Origin: Girardia tigrina | Lineage: Eukaryota; Platyhelminthes; Tricladida; Dugesiidae | Assembly (NCBI GenBank): GCA_001938485.1 | Contig: MQRK01212312.1 | Span: 1-64,000, forward strand | DNA: 64,000 bases | Direction: 5' to 3' | Shown: piece by piece, positions 52,971 through 64,000 of the stretch | Layout: every line of letters starts with the position of its first letter | How positions within the stretch are numbered: position 1 is the first letter of the stretch | Notes under the pieces: generated by a model | What the model was told of the DNA's origin: nothing | The model's input: only the letters and a program-made list of their open reading frames with translations | Databases searched by the model: none | Position numbers and translations under genes: made by a program

Positions 52971-55565
52971 TTATTGCACTAGTAACTCATCATTGGAGGT
53001 GGGTTCCTCCTCCCATGATGAGTTATTTACATCTTCTGATGAATCTCCAATCCTAGATCTAAAAAGTCTTGGGAGTAATTCATCATCGGATGAGTCATCT
53101 TGAGTTTGATCCTCAATCAGAAAAGTTCCCCCATGTTGCACTCTTTCTCTATGACTGAAAGATTGTATGAGTGCATCCAGGGCGGCTGGATCAAAGTCTT
53201 CGACGTCCTCAGGGACAATATGTGCGTAATCGGCTTCTTCCATCATTAACATGCTGTCTTGAGGTCCGTCGTAGCATTCCACATTTATTTTGCTGACTCT
53301 TTGTATCCCGCTTGGGACTATTCCATCCCATTGATAAGACCATTGTGCGGCTGAATACTTGATGTTGGATATTGAGCATCCAATCGCAATTTTTCTTATC
53401 ACCTTCTGCGGGATCTTCAGCGTTGTTAAGATATCCGTGCTCCTCTTTGGCCACGTCCCAAGGCATCCTACTTGGAGAGTAAACACTGTCACTGTTGTTT
53501 CGGGCATTGCCGCCTTACAAGCATTGGCAAGAATCTCATAATGGTCGAGATTCTTTTCATTGCTGTGTTTGATGTTTTTCACTGTGTCAAATGGGCACTT
53601 AACATCAATTAGGTATAGGATCTTTGATCGTGGGACGAATACCTGTAAGTCGACTCGGTCCTGTGATGGGGCATATTGGCACTCAGTATTTATATCTACC
53701 TTGCAATCCAAATACTGAGTGATTTGCTCTCCAATACACTACAGGACCGAGTTATGCCTATAGTTTCTGAAATCCCCACTATAATTACAGTCGGTCAGCA
53801 CGTGAGCCAATGTTTCTTTATCGTGAGGGCATCGGCGACAATGACCTCCATTCTTGGTGATTCCTGGTCGGAAGTTGACTGGCACCGTGTATGTAAATGC
53901 TTTGTGGTAAAAATACCACTCAGCATAGTTGAGCTCCCCCCCATAGGCAGCGCTGTGAAAGCTAATCGTCGATTGCAGGCTTCTTGAAAATCGACCAGCA
54001 CTGTTTTGGACATTCCATTTGTGCGTCCAAGATTTTTTCACTAGTCTTCTTAGTGTCTTGGACACACTGGATTTTAGGAGGGGGGTGAGGAGTATGTTTT
54101 CATGCGTGTCGTCCCGGAAAGTTTCATATTCACCATTGGGTAGTCTCCTCTTCCACACCAGTGATTGGTGAAGGTGTAGACAAATGCCTCTCTCATTCTG
54201 CACCAGACTAGCTGAGATCTGGTGCAGTTCTTTGATTTTGTGGATGGCAAATTTGATCTNNNNNNNNNNNNNNNNNNNNNNNNNNNNNNNNNNNNNNNNN
54301 NNNNNNNNNNNNNNNNNNNNNNNNNNNNNNNNNNNNNNNNNNNNNNNNNNNNNNNNNNNNNNNNNNNNNNNNNNNNNNNNNNNNNNNNNNNNNNNNNNNN
54401 NNNNNNNNNNNNNNNNNNNNNNNNNNNNNNNNNNNNNNNNNNNNNNNNNNNNNNNNNNNNNNNNNNNNNNNNNNNNNNNNNNNNNNNNNNNNNNNNNNNN
54501 NNNNNNNNNNNNNNNNNNNNNNNNNNNNNNNNNNNNNNNNNNNNNNNNNNNNNNNNNNNNNNNNNNNNNNNNNNNNNNNNNNNNNNNNNNNNNNNNNNNN
54601 NNNNNNNNNNNNNNNNNNNNNNNNNNNNNNNNNNNNNNNNNNNNNNNNNNNNNNNNNNNNNNNNNNNNNNNNNNNNNNNNNNNNNNNNNNNNNNNNNNNN
54701 NNNNNNNNNNNNNNNNNNNNNNNNNNNNNNNNNNNNNNNNNNNNNNNNNNNNNNNNNNNNNNNNNNNNNNNNNNNNNNNNNNNNNNNNNNNNNNNNNNNN
54801 NNNNNNNNNNNNNNNNNNNNNNNNNNNNNNNNNNNNNNNNNNNNNNNNNNTACTGGTGCTAACTTAATATTTTCTGAAAAGTGACCTCCCAAATATACAA
54901 CGAATTCACCCTCCGTAATTTCGGGGATAGCGTTTCCATAGATTTGGATCCTATTGTTTGGATTATGTGGGATAGCTATTCGTGAACATTTGGAAGGTCT
55001 GAATTTAATACCTAAAATGTTGGTAATGTCGACCGCCTTATTGACCATTTTTTGCATATGATCCTGATTATCAGCCAGCAACACAAGGTCATCAGCATAG
55101 GCCAAGCAGCTCACACGGTGATTGGCTATCAACATACCGCCATAAGACTGTTGGTCCAATTCCAATAGGACAGGGTTTATAGCAATGTTGAATAGCAGCA
55201 TTGATAGTGGGCATCCTTGAGTGACTCCCACCAAAATCGGAATTTGTTTGGTCACCGTGTTGTCGCATTTGTATGCCGATGAGCAGTCCCTGTATAGCTG
55301 TCGTATCAGGTCACACGAGTCTGCTCCTACACCCATTCTTCCTAGCAATTTAAGGATGATTTCCACCGACACTGAGCCAAATGCGTCAGCATTGTCTAGC
55401 ATTGTCGCGTGGAATTCGGCTCCTTTTAATTGATAGTAATATTTATCTAGGATGACCCGGATGACAAAGTTGTGTTCAGCACAGCCATCATGAGGACCTA
55501 GACTTTTCTGGAGTGGGTGTAAGAGGTCATTTTCCACAATCCACTTGTTTAGTTGGTCTCTTAAA
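52971..55565 (-). pseudogene. LINE reverse transcriptase, CCHC finger and RLE endonuclease
   Basis: One frame on the minus strand. RT motifs: LLHPLQKSLGPHDGCAEHN, motif A LDNADAFGSV (catalytic Asp kept), motif B GVTQGCPLSMLLFNIAINP, motif C LAYADDLVLLA. A 591-N gap (54260-54850) hides the thumb. Beyond it, CRRCPHDKETLAHVLTDC is a CX2CX8HX4C finger, and after one in-frame TAG at 53739 comes the restriction-like endonuclease with QDRVDLQVF, LIDVKCPFDTVKNIKH and LDHYEILANAC. The acidic tail ends at TAA 52971. N-terminal zinc fingers and the start are lost by 5' truncation. The enzyme would nick DNA and reverse-transcribe its RNA at the nick. This copy cannot be autonomous. Confidence 0.88.
54260..54850. 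other. assembly gap (591 N)
   Basis: Unknown bases inside the nested LINE. The flanking frames agree if the gap length is right. Confidence 0.99.
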
Positions 55566-55871
55566 AGTATAGCCAGCTGCATTGAAAGCTCCTGTTATTT
55601 TATTTATCGACATGCGCCTATTTTTCAAGCATATACGGCGAATAATTCTTTCAGAATGTTTTGGTAATTTTGAAGGTCGTCCACTACGTTTTTTATCTTC
55701 ATATGTACCTAATGTCTTGAACTTATGTACATTTTTTTGAATGCCACGCTTTGAAACAATAATACCATGTCTAACCTTCATAATTTCTTGTATCCGACCC
55801 GTTGAATGACCCTCGTTCATTAATTCTACAATAATAATCCTAACCCTTATATGTATATTTCGAGTTGTCAT
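55566..55871 (-). pseudogene. Tc1-like transposase, N-terminal part (split gene)
   Basis: Begins MTTRNIHIRVRIIIVELMNE at 55871. It contains the first helix-turn-helix, KRSGRPSKLPKHSERIIRR with the GRP(S/R) hook, and INKITGAFNAAGYTF, where the reading frame passes into LINE sequence. The missing continuation is found at 52803 and below. Confidence 0.9.
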
Positions 55872-56045
55872 TGAATCTAAAAGATAAACATTTAATTAAT
55901 TCATCTTAAAATAAGATGTTCTTGATATTTCAATTTTAAATTTACTAAAATTATTTAAATTAAAGCATTTAAACAAATTAAAAAAATTAATAAATAGCAT
56001 AAATCAAAATTTCAATGGGTGCGAACAGACTTTTGAAACGCACTG

Positions 56046-56464
56046 TAACTAAAATTTGATTTATTAAAGTGTATCTTTATCTCTAAAAAATCAGAGCACC
56101 ACACCATCTACATGACTTTTCAAGTTTTCTAAAACCTTTTTAATCTTTTGAGTACAAAAATATAGATTTATTGATGTTTCGGAATTCCAAAATTAAAATC
56201 TTAATTTATAATTGTGTATTCTTATTTATATTTCAATGTTCTTCTTTCTTATCCTGAAGACAGTCTTTCGATTCAGATTCAAATCGTTAATTGTTATTCG
56301 AAATCTTTAAAGACTCACTTCGTTTTTATTTTATCTAAGAATGGTTAGAAACTTAAGAAATTTTATTTATAACATAATTTATTCTTATTTCAATTCACCA
56401 GTGTAATTCACAATATTCAAAGAAACACAGTTTTTAATTTAACACTTAATTTATATTTCCCTGT
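56046..56464. other. AT-rich spacer, nothing recognised
   Basis: Between the Tc1-like element and the BEL/Pao relic. Confidence 0.5.
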
Positions 56465-58150
56465 GCTCAAGACGCACAAACACATTGAGACTTTTGTGCT
56501 TTGACGTGGTCGCAACATTTGAAATCATCAAATCGAGCTGGTCTTTTAATAATTCTATGAGGACTTTCTTCGGGAATTACATTTAAGTGTTTTTCTGCTC
56601 CATCTGGTTCTGTTTCACCGAGTCTTATCCCACCGACCGTAACTACTTGCGAAACATACGTAATCTCGTTTCCGTCCTGCTGCGGCCGGACCTGGGCCAT
56701 TTTTGGGTGCCCCACCGCTCGTGACTAATTTGAGCATTCTATTTACTTCCACTCGATAAATGGATGGAACTTCGATTATTGTTTCATGCCTCTATTGTTA
56801 CATGCAAGTATATGGAAATTGGTTTTACAAAAACCTGGTCCCTGACTATTAGCTCCTCGCCGACTATAGAATCCTGATTTGATATTCAATGCCGCGTTTC
56901 CGATGTATCAATGCAAATCTTTGGGCAATAACAATCTTCACTTCTGAGGGAAAACTGTTGATTCCGGGATTACTTCGACTGCGTTTAGTGAAGCAGTATA
57001 ATAGGTAACCATTTTACCCACTTTCAGATCTCTCAGAGCTTTCAGAATTCGGTAACTGTGCTTTATGATGCCGTTGCCGCTTGGGCGTTTAACTCCTAGA
57101 TGGTGGAGTTATTTATTAGTTATTTATTTATTTTAGACCGTCAACGGATTCACTCTGGTCCTCTACTGCTACTGTCACTGCCACAATTTGCAGTTTTGCT
57201 GTCAGCATTAATCTTTGGCGCATACCTAAACTGATATTGAGATAGCTTCACACCCCACCCCTTCCTTTTCAACTTTTGGTATTTCCAAGATGACATGAAC
57301 CTGATCCTCTTTTTTAACTCCCTCGACCAATTGCTGTGCTATTGCAAGTACATGCAGTACCACTTCGGTATCCAAACTTCCATCATCCGTGATTTGTTTG
57401 ATCACACTACATGCCGGCCGCAACCATTTGCAAACTGGATAGTGGCCTATCAAACGACTGGTCCATTAAAATAGATTCCAGTTGGTTATACAGTCTGAAG
57501 TTTTGGGATACTGTCATCATGATGGCATAATAAAATCCAATTTGCAGATTCTTTCATCGCTAGGTAGAAAATAGAGTCACCGTCAAGTGACACCAGGGAT
57601 TTTCCATCCAGAACCAAGCCATAAATCAATCTACTTGCGCCTTGGCGGTATGTAATACCCGTCTGAATTAGCATGAACTACTGGATCCGGTTCCAGTACA
57701 TGCTGCAGTACTCTCTACATGACGTTTGGCGTGACACTCAACCCTAATCTTAGCCGTGTTAAATATCAGGACCATACCTAATGATGCACTGCCCGATAAA
57801 ACCATAGTGATTGATCCACTTTGATTAGCAAGTATGCTAGTTGCAAATCGTTAATTACTAACTTACGCCAACCTCTGAGTTTTTGCACACACTAGACTTC
57901 CTGCACTCTGAATCTCAATAGTATCGTTAATTTTCTGATATCTAAACACTGATTGGACATTTTCTTTTGCCTATTGTACAACTGCCCTAAGGGACTACTT
58001 ATGCTACAGCAGGCCTTCCCACTCTACTAGGTACTCCCTTATCTTCCATTTCTACAACTCCGCCTCCAATTCAGCCGCGTGATTTTAGCTGATGCATGTT
58101 CTGTCATACTGTTGGGCACGGGTATGTTGACCACATTTCGAAGAATCGTA
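56465..58150 (-). mobile_element. BEL/Pao-like LTR retrotransposon fossil (pol remnant)
   Basis: GC-balanced minus-strand DNA with coding-like text in several frames. The best clue is GHYPVCKWLRPACSVIKQIT (about 57450-57390), like the conserved (H/Y)(Y/F)PVCGWLRVA stretch between RNase H and integrase of BEL/Pao elements. The frame at 56715-56467 ends with RIIKRPARFDDFKCC, reminiscent of a pol end. Flanking frames (for example DGKSLVSLDGDSIFYLAMK) are unassigned. No LTRs are seen. It is broken in many places; the family call is moderate. Confidence 0.45.
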
Positions 58151-60915
58151 TACTGTGATTGAGAACCAGTAAGAATATCCGAAATGGACTATATGTTCTA
58201 GCCAAATAATGTCTCCACATTGTTTCTTCGATCTCAAGCAGGCTTTCATTTCTAATATTCTCGTATCATCCTGCAGTACAAAGAATGACTTTTAAAATAA
58301 AGACAAGAATAAAATATTTGAAAAAGTCGTCATTCAAAAACCTCATTCAATATTTTTACGCTTTTCTATCTCCCTTAATATACGGTAACATTTTATTTGG
58401 GAGGCAATTTATATGGAAGGTAGATCATAAAATCGGGTAGGTTAAACTGTAGTGTTAGTGAAATGTTATGCACAGTAAATCTACTTTAAAATAGAAATAT
58501 AACAAGTGGAGGGAAAGATTTTAAGGTGAGGGGAAATTTTATGCATAAAATTATGTTGCTGGAGGGAAATGTTTTAAAATATCTCGTGACATGGGAGTAA
58601 ATATTTTAAAAAAATTCATGGATGGAGGGAAATTTTATGCCACACCGGTATTTGATTGAGAGAGAGTGTTCTTTGCTACCGAAATATGAAGAGAGAGAAA
58701 TTGGCTGGAGAGATTGGCTAGCTAATCAGAGCAAGTAGTTTGCCAGAGTGAAAATTAATTTTTTATTATTACGAAATTTCACAGTTTACGATTTTTTTGT
58801 ATGAATTTAAACCTTTTATAAATTGAATTAATTTTGAATTTTATCATTGCAATTGTTTGCTGTTTATGATCGAAAATTTTAATTTTCTAATTTCGATTGC
58901 GATTTAGTGATTTGTGTTCTGGTTGTTGAATCAATTTTATTGTCGATTGAACAATTGAACCTTTTTTATTAGCACGATTTAATTTGAGGCAAATTATTAT
59001 TCTCTATTGAACTTTGAAGTCTATTGTTACGATTAAAAGATTATTTTCAAAGACTGAAATTTTTATATCTTTAATGAACTCTCTAAACTACAATACAAAA
59101 TGGCACCAACACAACGAGTTCCAGCTCCATTACTTTATACGTACCTCTGCTATCTCCGTTCGGTCTTCGGGGCAACCTTAGAATCGGACTGAATAATTGT
59201 AATAGTTAATTAACATATTAGAGTTATTTTCTTATTACTTTTTCAACTGAATATCTACCAACAAAAGAAAAACATCAAAAAGAAGAAATATTAACTAAAC
59301 TAACTCAAACAATTTGTAATGAAAATTTGTGGATTGAAAGTAGCTCAGACATTCATTCATTCAGACAGGGTCCACAGAAGGAAAACACAAATCACTTGAA
59401 TCATATCGTAAGTCCAAAATTATAGTCTATATAAATGTCAAAACTGTTTTAAAAACACTTTAAGAGACAAAAGTTTGTTAAAATATATGTTGTTTTGCAA
59501 CGGTTTAAGAAATATATATTCCCCGTGGAATTATAAAGTGATTTTACCAGCAATTGCCGATCGAATTGTTCAATAAATGTTAGAAGTGTTTCTCATAATT
59601 TTAATAATGAAGAAGTTAGGTCTTTGCAAATCTTAAACAAGAAAGAGTGTACAATAGCGGTGTTCTCAAAATTTTATATTTACTGAAGTTTCAAAGAATA
59701 CAAAGTCGATGGGGTAAATTATAAATGGGTAATCACAATTTATTTGTAATATTAGACCCAGCTATACACTGGCATCTTATCAAGTACTATTAATCTATCT
59801 ATATTTATCTATTTGTAGAAAGTCGCAGGCTCGACGAAAGGGCGGCAGAGTCGAAGAAGCTTCTGTCAGAGAAAATAATAAAAACCGTTGATACTATCTA
59901 TATTTTGTTAAGTAAATTAATTACACATTCGTTATTATATTCAAATTATAAATTAATTACATTAATTATATTTTTTTTTAATTTTGTTGCAAATTGAAAT
60001 TGGGAGGAGGGAATTTTATATTTATTGTACTAAAATTTAAAAAATAAATAAAACAATTAATCGGATATTTTCTTTCAATTATATATAGAATGGAAGTGTT
60101 GGAAGTAAACGATGGATTTATAGTAAATTATAAAATTATTAATAGTTTTATAATTTTTTTAATGAAAATTATAAAACTATTAACTTGTAACTAACATGTA
60201 AATAAGTTAAAGGAAAAAAGAGAAAAACATAATTAAAAAGCAGTGAAAGTAGTGACCGAAATCTTTTTTGAGTCTGCTCGAGTTTTTATTTTCTTAGAAT
60301 TTATTTTTATAAAATTCTGAGTGAAATTGATATATTTTATTTATTTTTTATGAAAATAGAATTATATATTCAGAAACTTCCGCTGAGTCTTATGATTTTA
60401 TTCTTGTAAACAACATCCATCAATATATAAATTGATATTCTTTATTTTATTTTTCCTTTACGTTTTCCTTTGGTTTTTAATTACTTTTTCAATTACTATT
60501 TGTATTTTAATTTATTTTTTTTATTACACAGAATAAAATTACTTGAGATTTACATCTAAGTTTTAATACCAAATGAAGGGGACGGAAAAACTGAAATATA
60601 AAATTCAATACTTCATAAATAAATTATTTATTCAAAGCAAAATGTTTTTAAAATTTTATAAATCAAATTTTATGTTTAATAATCAATTTATTTCTGACTT
60701 TTTGTTTTCAAAATAATGAATTAATAAAAAACATTAAAGAAATCGTTTATTAACTCATCAGTACAAATCCATAGGTCATAATTTGTCTTCAAGACTGGTT
60801 CGTTCATTGAAAGATCAAACTTCTTTAGATAATATAATTTCAAAAGAAAATAGTGATCACAGAGCAACAGGTTGAGCGTGATAGCCACCCCCAGAGCTCA
60901 TCGGTTTCCATTTAC
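58151..60915. other. non-coding DNA, nothing firmly recognised
   Basis: A G-rich, loosely repeated stretch with GGAGGGAAATTTTATGC-type units occurs at 58430-58640. A 30-codon frame begins MAPTQRVPAPLLYTYL at 59100. Neither can be assigned. Confidence 0.4.
58490..58640 (+). repeat. degenerate GGAGGGAAA repeat
   Basis: Variants of GGAGGGAAATTTTATGC recur at about 58507, 58531, 58560 and 58623 with irregular spacing of 24-63 bp. Confidence 0.4.
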
Positions 60916-60919
60916 CGAA

Positions 60920-61085
60920 CTTTTTATAACCTGCAGATTCAGTTTTGACAAGTTCCCGAGATAATCGAATCAGCACCCTCCGATCTAATCAGCTTCCAAA
61001 TTGCGAAACGTGACGTACCACAATCGATGATACTCAAATACTTCATCGGATTATATTTCGTAACATCTATAGCTAATCTCGTTCA
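60920..61085 (-). mobile_element. LTR retrotransposon fossil: integrase core fragment
   Basis: A minus-strand frame reads YNPMKYLSIIDCGTSRFAIW and then KLIRSEGADSIISGTC. This matches the integrase catalytic-core segment (LSVIDCGPSRFAIWRPLR) found in some LTR elements. It is under 170 bp, isolated and broken. Confidence 0.6.
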
Positions 61086-61089
61086 AATT

Positions 61090-62290
61090 TCACTTACATT
61101 CAGCGTTCCCTCTTTTCATTTTATCGAAGTTGGGTCAATCGATTGACATTATTGGCATTTAGAAATTAAATTTTTAAGATCCGTATTTGATTTGGGCTTG
61201 CCTTGATTAACTATTCTGAATGGCGATGGCGGAATCCAAAATGAATTGTCAAGAATAATTTCGACAGCAAGTAAGTTAAATAAATAATTAATTGTTATAT
61301 ATTAATTTGTTATCGATTAATGGATCGTTTTAAATTTATTTTTATTTCCTAACGACCAAGTCGTTGTTATGAAATTTTATGATTAAAATAATAAATAATA
61401 CATAATATAATACATAATATACCATTTGCATTTCAATTTAATTTTTGAATTTCAATTTTTATGCATTTCAATTTCAATTTTTTGCAAATCAAATTAAATT
61501 TTCAGTCAAAATAAGACACACCCAAACAAAATAAAAAAAACAATTAATGCTGTATAGCATTTTTTATTAATGTTTATTTTTTTCTTAAATCGGATTAAAT
61601 TTCAATCAACATAAATACACATAAGAACACTAACAAAAACAACGAGAAACATTTAATGATGTATATATTCGAGACCTGCTGCACTATTTGTCATGTTGTA
61701 AACAATATAAGAAAAATATCCTGAACAATCTGTATATTATCGCGTATATCTGTATACATCGCGCATATTCTCCTCTTTCGAAAGGCACAGCACCAACTTC
61801 AGCACAACACGTGCAATTCTTTGGATCAAGTTCGATAATTTCATTACAATTGTTGGGTATTTAGTTCGAATTGAATCTGAACACAAAGATCAGAAGGATT
61901 TTTATTGGGTGTTCGACGCTCAATTAACTGACCCAACGTTTATTCACGATGAACTCTTGACTCCAGTAAATAACAAAACTTCTTCAATAAATCTTTATTT
62001 CAAATTACAATTACAATCTTGCACAAGGGTTTATACAACTTGAGTAATTGGAGGCGAGAATATTAAACGCTATACAGCATAAGTTTATTCTAAAATTCCT
62101 ATACAGGAAATAATTCGTGCTTGGATTTTTTCAAAATTTTCAGTTTTATTTCTTCCTCTTCTTCCTCTTAGATAAATAAAAAATATCGCTCTATTTATAC
62201 TAGAGCTACCTATATAAAATATAACATAATATAAAAAAAAAATATATATATTAAATAAAAATTATTTTTATTTTTTGAAATCATTTTTTT
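61090..62290. other. AT-rich DNA, nothing recognised
   Basis: Simple ATAATACATAATATAAT runs near 61400; no gene. Confidence 0.5.
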
Positions 62291-62295
62291 AATAG

Positions 62296-62552
62296 ATCGG
62301 GCAAAAGCCCATTAATCTTTTTGCCAGCTGACGTTAATGGGAGACCAATGCCCATTAACGTCAGATTAATTGGCAACAGCAGGGGATTAATCCCCGAAAA
62401 TTGTCAACGGGCTAAAAGCCCCAGTTTTTCATTTTTATTTTTGATTTTTGATTTTTTAAAAAAAAGTAAGAATATGCCCGACTCCGGGAATGTCCGGAGG
62501 AATGGAGCATTGATTATGCTCCATTCCCGAGGATACCCCAGGAGTGGGTAAA
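62296..62552. repeat. hairpin-dense island
   Basis: A cluster of inverted repeats in 257 bp: GGGCAAAAGCCC; CTGACGTTAATGGG with its complement after 9 nt (62328-62364); the perfect palindrome GGGGATTAATCCCC; GGGCTAAAAGCCC; CTCCGGGAATGTCCGGAG; and AATGGAGCAT with its complement after 5 nt. TGCCA/TGGCA arms nest the second hairpin in a longer one. No open frame or transposon ends are recognised. Confidence 0.7.
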
Positions 62553-63299
62553 TCATCATTTTTTTTTTATTTTTATTATTATATTTAAATAAAATTGTAA
62601 CCCCAACACAATGATCAAGAGCGACTGAAAAACTCTTCTACTTTTCGACTGCATAATTTCGACCAACATTGATATAATTCCTCTCCGTGAAATTCGCCAT
62701 GCAAAACATGAATCAAATAAAAAAAACTCTCCGCGCCAAATTTTTATTATTTGCAACATAAATTTCACAAATCAAATTCTCCCAAAATTTTACAAACAAA
62801 TTAATCTATTTATACAAATTTTTTAAATTGTTATCACGTACACAAATTTCATAAAAAAATTCTTAATTGATATTTTTCTCATTTTTTGTGCTATTTGGCA
62901 TTTTTTTAAATTTCTAATTTTCTTCATATTTAATTAATTTTTTTCCACTTGTTTTAATAATTTAAATTTTTGCTTTTTTTAAATAATTCCAAAGAATTTC
63001 TGATATAGAAAAGTTTGCGATAAAGACGCAATGTACAACGACGAAATAAGACAAGAAGTTACAACAATGTTACTAATATGAATCATGACAAATAATTCAT
63101 AAATGTTTCCAATCATGAATATTGTAATAAAATTTCATCTTTGGTTCTTTCAAATTGATTCTTGAATGTTCCCTTTTCGTTTTTAATTCTCTTTTTTTTC
63201 GCCAGTACATCATTTGACACAATTATCCAAATTTCTTTCCAATGATTTTTGATTTATCTCGTTGGTGATTTTGAATATCATTCCTGATTGTCATTCTTC
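62553..63299. other. AT-rich spacer, nothing recognised
   Basis: Low-complexity sequence with no frame of interest. Confidence 0.5.
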
Positions 63300-64000
63300 C
63301 TCAATTTTGTTTCACGATTTTTTTTATTTTTTTGGTTTGACTACGATATCGGCCCCCATGTGAATCGAAGAAGTAGGATGACAAAAAATAAAAGGAATAT
63401 CCAAAATCATTGTTATTGCTGCAAGACAATTTCGACTGTAAACCTTAGCATTATTAAGAATAAATGTTGCATATGGCACTCTTTCAATATCTCTTAAATG
63501 TGTACAAAGCTCTCGAAAATAAATTTCAAACACATTTGAGTTGACAGTCGAACTAGTTATGACTTTTCAATAAGTCATTTTTCTATTGCATATACTTGCA
63601 ATTAGCACTGCTAATCTGCCCTTGACTGTCGGAATTATGACGCGTGTTCGGTTCCCTTTCTAGATCTTGCGTGTGATCTTCGGGTTTGAACATTAAACGA
63701 TGATTCATAAATAAAATATAATTTTTCGTAATTTCCCATAAAATGATTGTTAAACCATATTGTATACTCTTTTCTTTTCTCTACTGAGGCAGGGATATTA
63801 ACTCTGTCTAGCTCTCGATGAGCCATTTTTGTTGTAATCTTTAAGGCTCGTTGGTAATTATTGACAACGATAAAGATACTCCAAGATCTTCTTGAACTCT
63901 GCACTTTAAATTTTTTAAGGTTGCCTGGGAATTTTCGCAAATAAGAGTTTCCATAAAATTTAAAATTTCGGGAATGCATTTTGTGTTTCTACACCCACCC
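63300..64000 (-). pseudogene. Tc1/mariner-superfamily (IS630-like) DDE transposase, decayed, runs off the edge
   Basis: The minus-strand frame at 63979-63635 contains the segment before and at the first catalytic acid: EKLYFIYESSFNVQTRRSHA, matching the family pattern (F/V)IDESGFNxxxRRxxGRxxxG. The first Asp reads Tyr here, so the site is already lost. After a stop and frame change, 63533-63324 has VFEIYFRELCTHL-like text and ATFILNNAKVYSRN, matching FIMDNAxxH, again with the Asp replaced by Asn. The last (Glu) block is not clear. The N-terminus lies beyond position 64000. It is a dead transposon copy. Confidence 0.6.

Larger units (their letters stand above)
52803..55565 (-). mobile_element. 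5'-truncated RLE-type LINE (R2/NeSL/Utopia-like) inserted in Tc1
   Basis: About 2.76 kb on the minus strand, including 591 N. It starts inside the RT domain and ends in an A-run next to the Tc1 sequence (minus strand ...TTTTGCTCACTGAAAAAAAA), a normal target-primed 3' end. The coding frame, where visible, is open except for one TAG, so this copy is younger than most others here. The enzyme class is shown by the C-terminal CCHC finger and restriction-like endonuclease. Confidence 0.85.
51949..56045 (-). mobile_element. Tc1-like DNA transposon carrying a nested LINE
   Basis: Inverted ends CAGTGCGTTCAAAAAGTCTG and, inverted, CAGTGCGTTTCAAAAGTCTG, each followed by TTCGCACCCAT, abut TA at 51947-51948 and 56046-56047. 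Without the nested LINE (about 52803-55565) the element is about 1.33 kb, a normal size. Transposase is on the minus strand on both sides of the insertion. Confidence 0.92.

Noticed and set aside
52819-53103. 94-codon plus-strand frame
   Set aside because: Antisense of the LINE C-terminal coding region and 3' UTR.
54184-54884. Long plus-strand frames of about 220 codons
   Set aside because: They are almost entirely N from the assembly gap.
60880-61000. Possible small secreted peptide ending GYHAQPVAL on the minus strand
   Set aside because: No start codon or signal peptide, and the adjoining text in another frame is a recognisable integrase-core fossil.

Overview
The window is AT-rich arthropod (probably insect) nuclear DNA. 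The evidence is a homeobox gene split by GT-AG introns and a dense, mixed load of eukaryotic mobile elements: mariner, Tc1-like, hAT-like, Penelope-like, an RLE-type LINE, Ty3/gypsy and BEL/Pao LTR fossils, and a Polinton-like element. There are no operons, rRNA genes, convincing tRNA genes or CRISPR arrays. Three assembly gaps (runs of N) lie at 14030-14079, 37413-37462 and 54260-54850.

The only host gene I can assemble is an NK1-class homeobox gene (slouch, slou) on the minus strand. It has three coding exons: 41488-41398, 40732-40506 and 23269-22856. Exon phases match, giving 243 codons plus a stop. The homeodomain is interrupted between residues 44 and 45 by an intron of about 17.2 kb that has filled with mobile DNA. 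A TATA/initiator pair (about 41592 to 41564) and an AATAAA signal (22803-22798) bracket the gene. Sequence-complex, TAAT-rich, non-coding islands lie upstream (41640-42620, 42770-42960) and downstream (2420-2940, 12180-12680); they look like candidate developmental enhancers.

Layout. 1-660: gypsy RNase H/integrase-head fossil. 2.4-2.9 kb: candidate enhancer. 4.0 kb: unrecognised open stretch. 6.0 kb: integrase C-terminal fossil. 6.9-7.2 kb: Penelope GIY-YIG remnant. 9936-11200: full-length but decayed mariner. 12.2-12.7 kb: candidate enhancer. 13387-14190: internally deleted mariner. 15.47-18.7 kb: Ty3/gypsy fossil with a foreign insert. 22.8-41.5 kb: slou, with its large intron holding a Penelope fragment split by a SINE-like insertion, LTR-leader copies, a hAT fossil and a Penelope copy with inverted flanks. 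43274-51340: an 8.1-kb Polinton-like element with roughly 1-kb terminal inverted repeats, a protein-primed DNA polymerase B region and a TATA-binding-protein-like frame. 51949-56045: a Tc1-like transposon carrying a 5'-truncated RLE LINE. 56.5-58.2 kb: BEL/Pao fossil. 60.9-61.1 kb: integrase-core fossil. 62.3-62.55 kb: hairpin-dense island. 63.3 kb to the edge: a decayed Tc1/mariner-superfamily (IS630-like) transposase.

The most unusual object is the 8.1-kb element. Its long inverted repeats are built of GGTTACC-type palindromes. It has a PolB and a TBP-fold protein, but I see no integrase, capsid or packaging ATPase. It is a broken fossil here, but that combination is not the textbook Polinton gene set.
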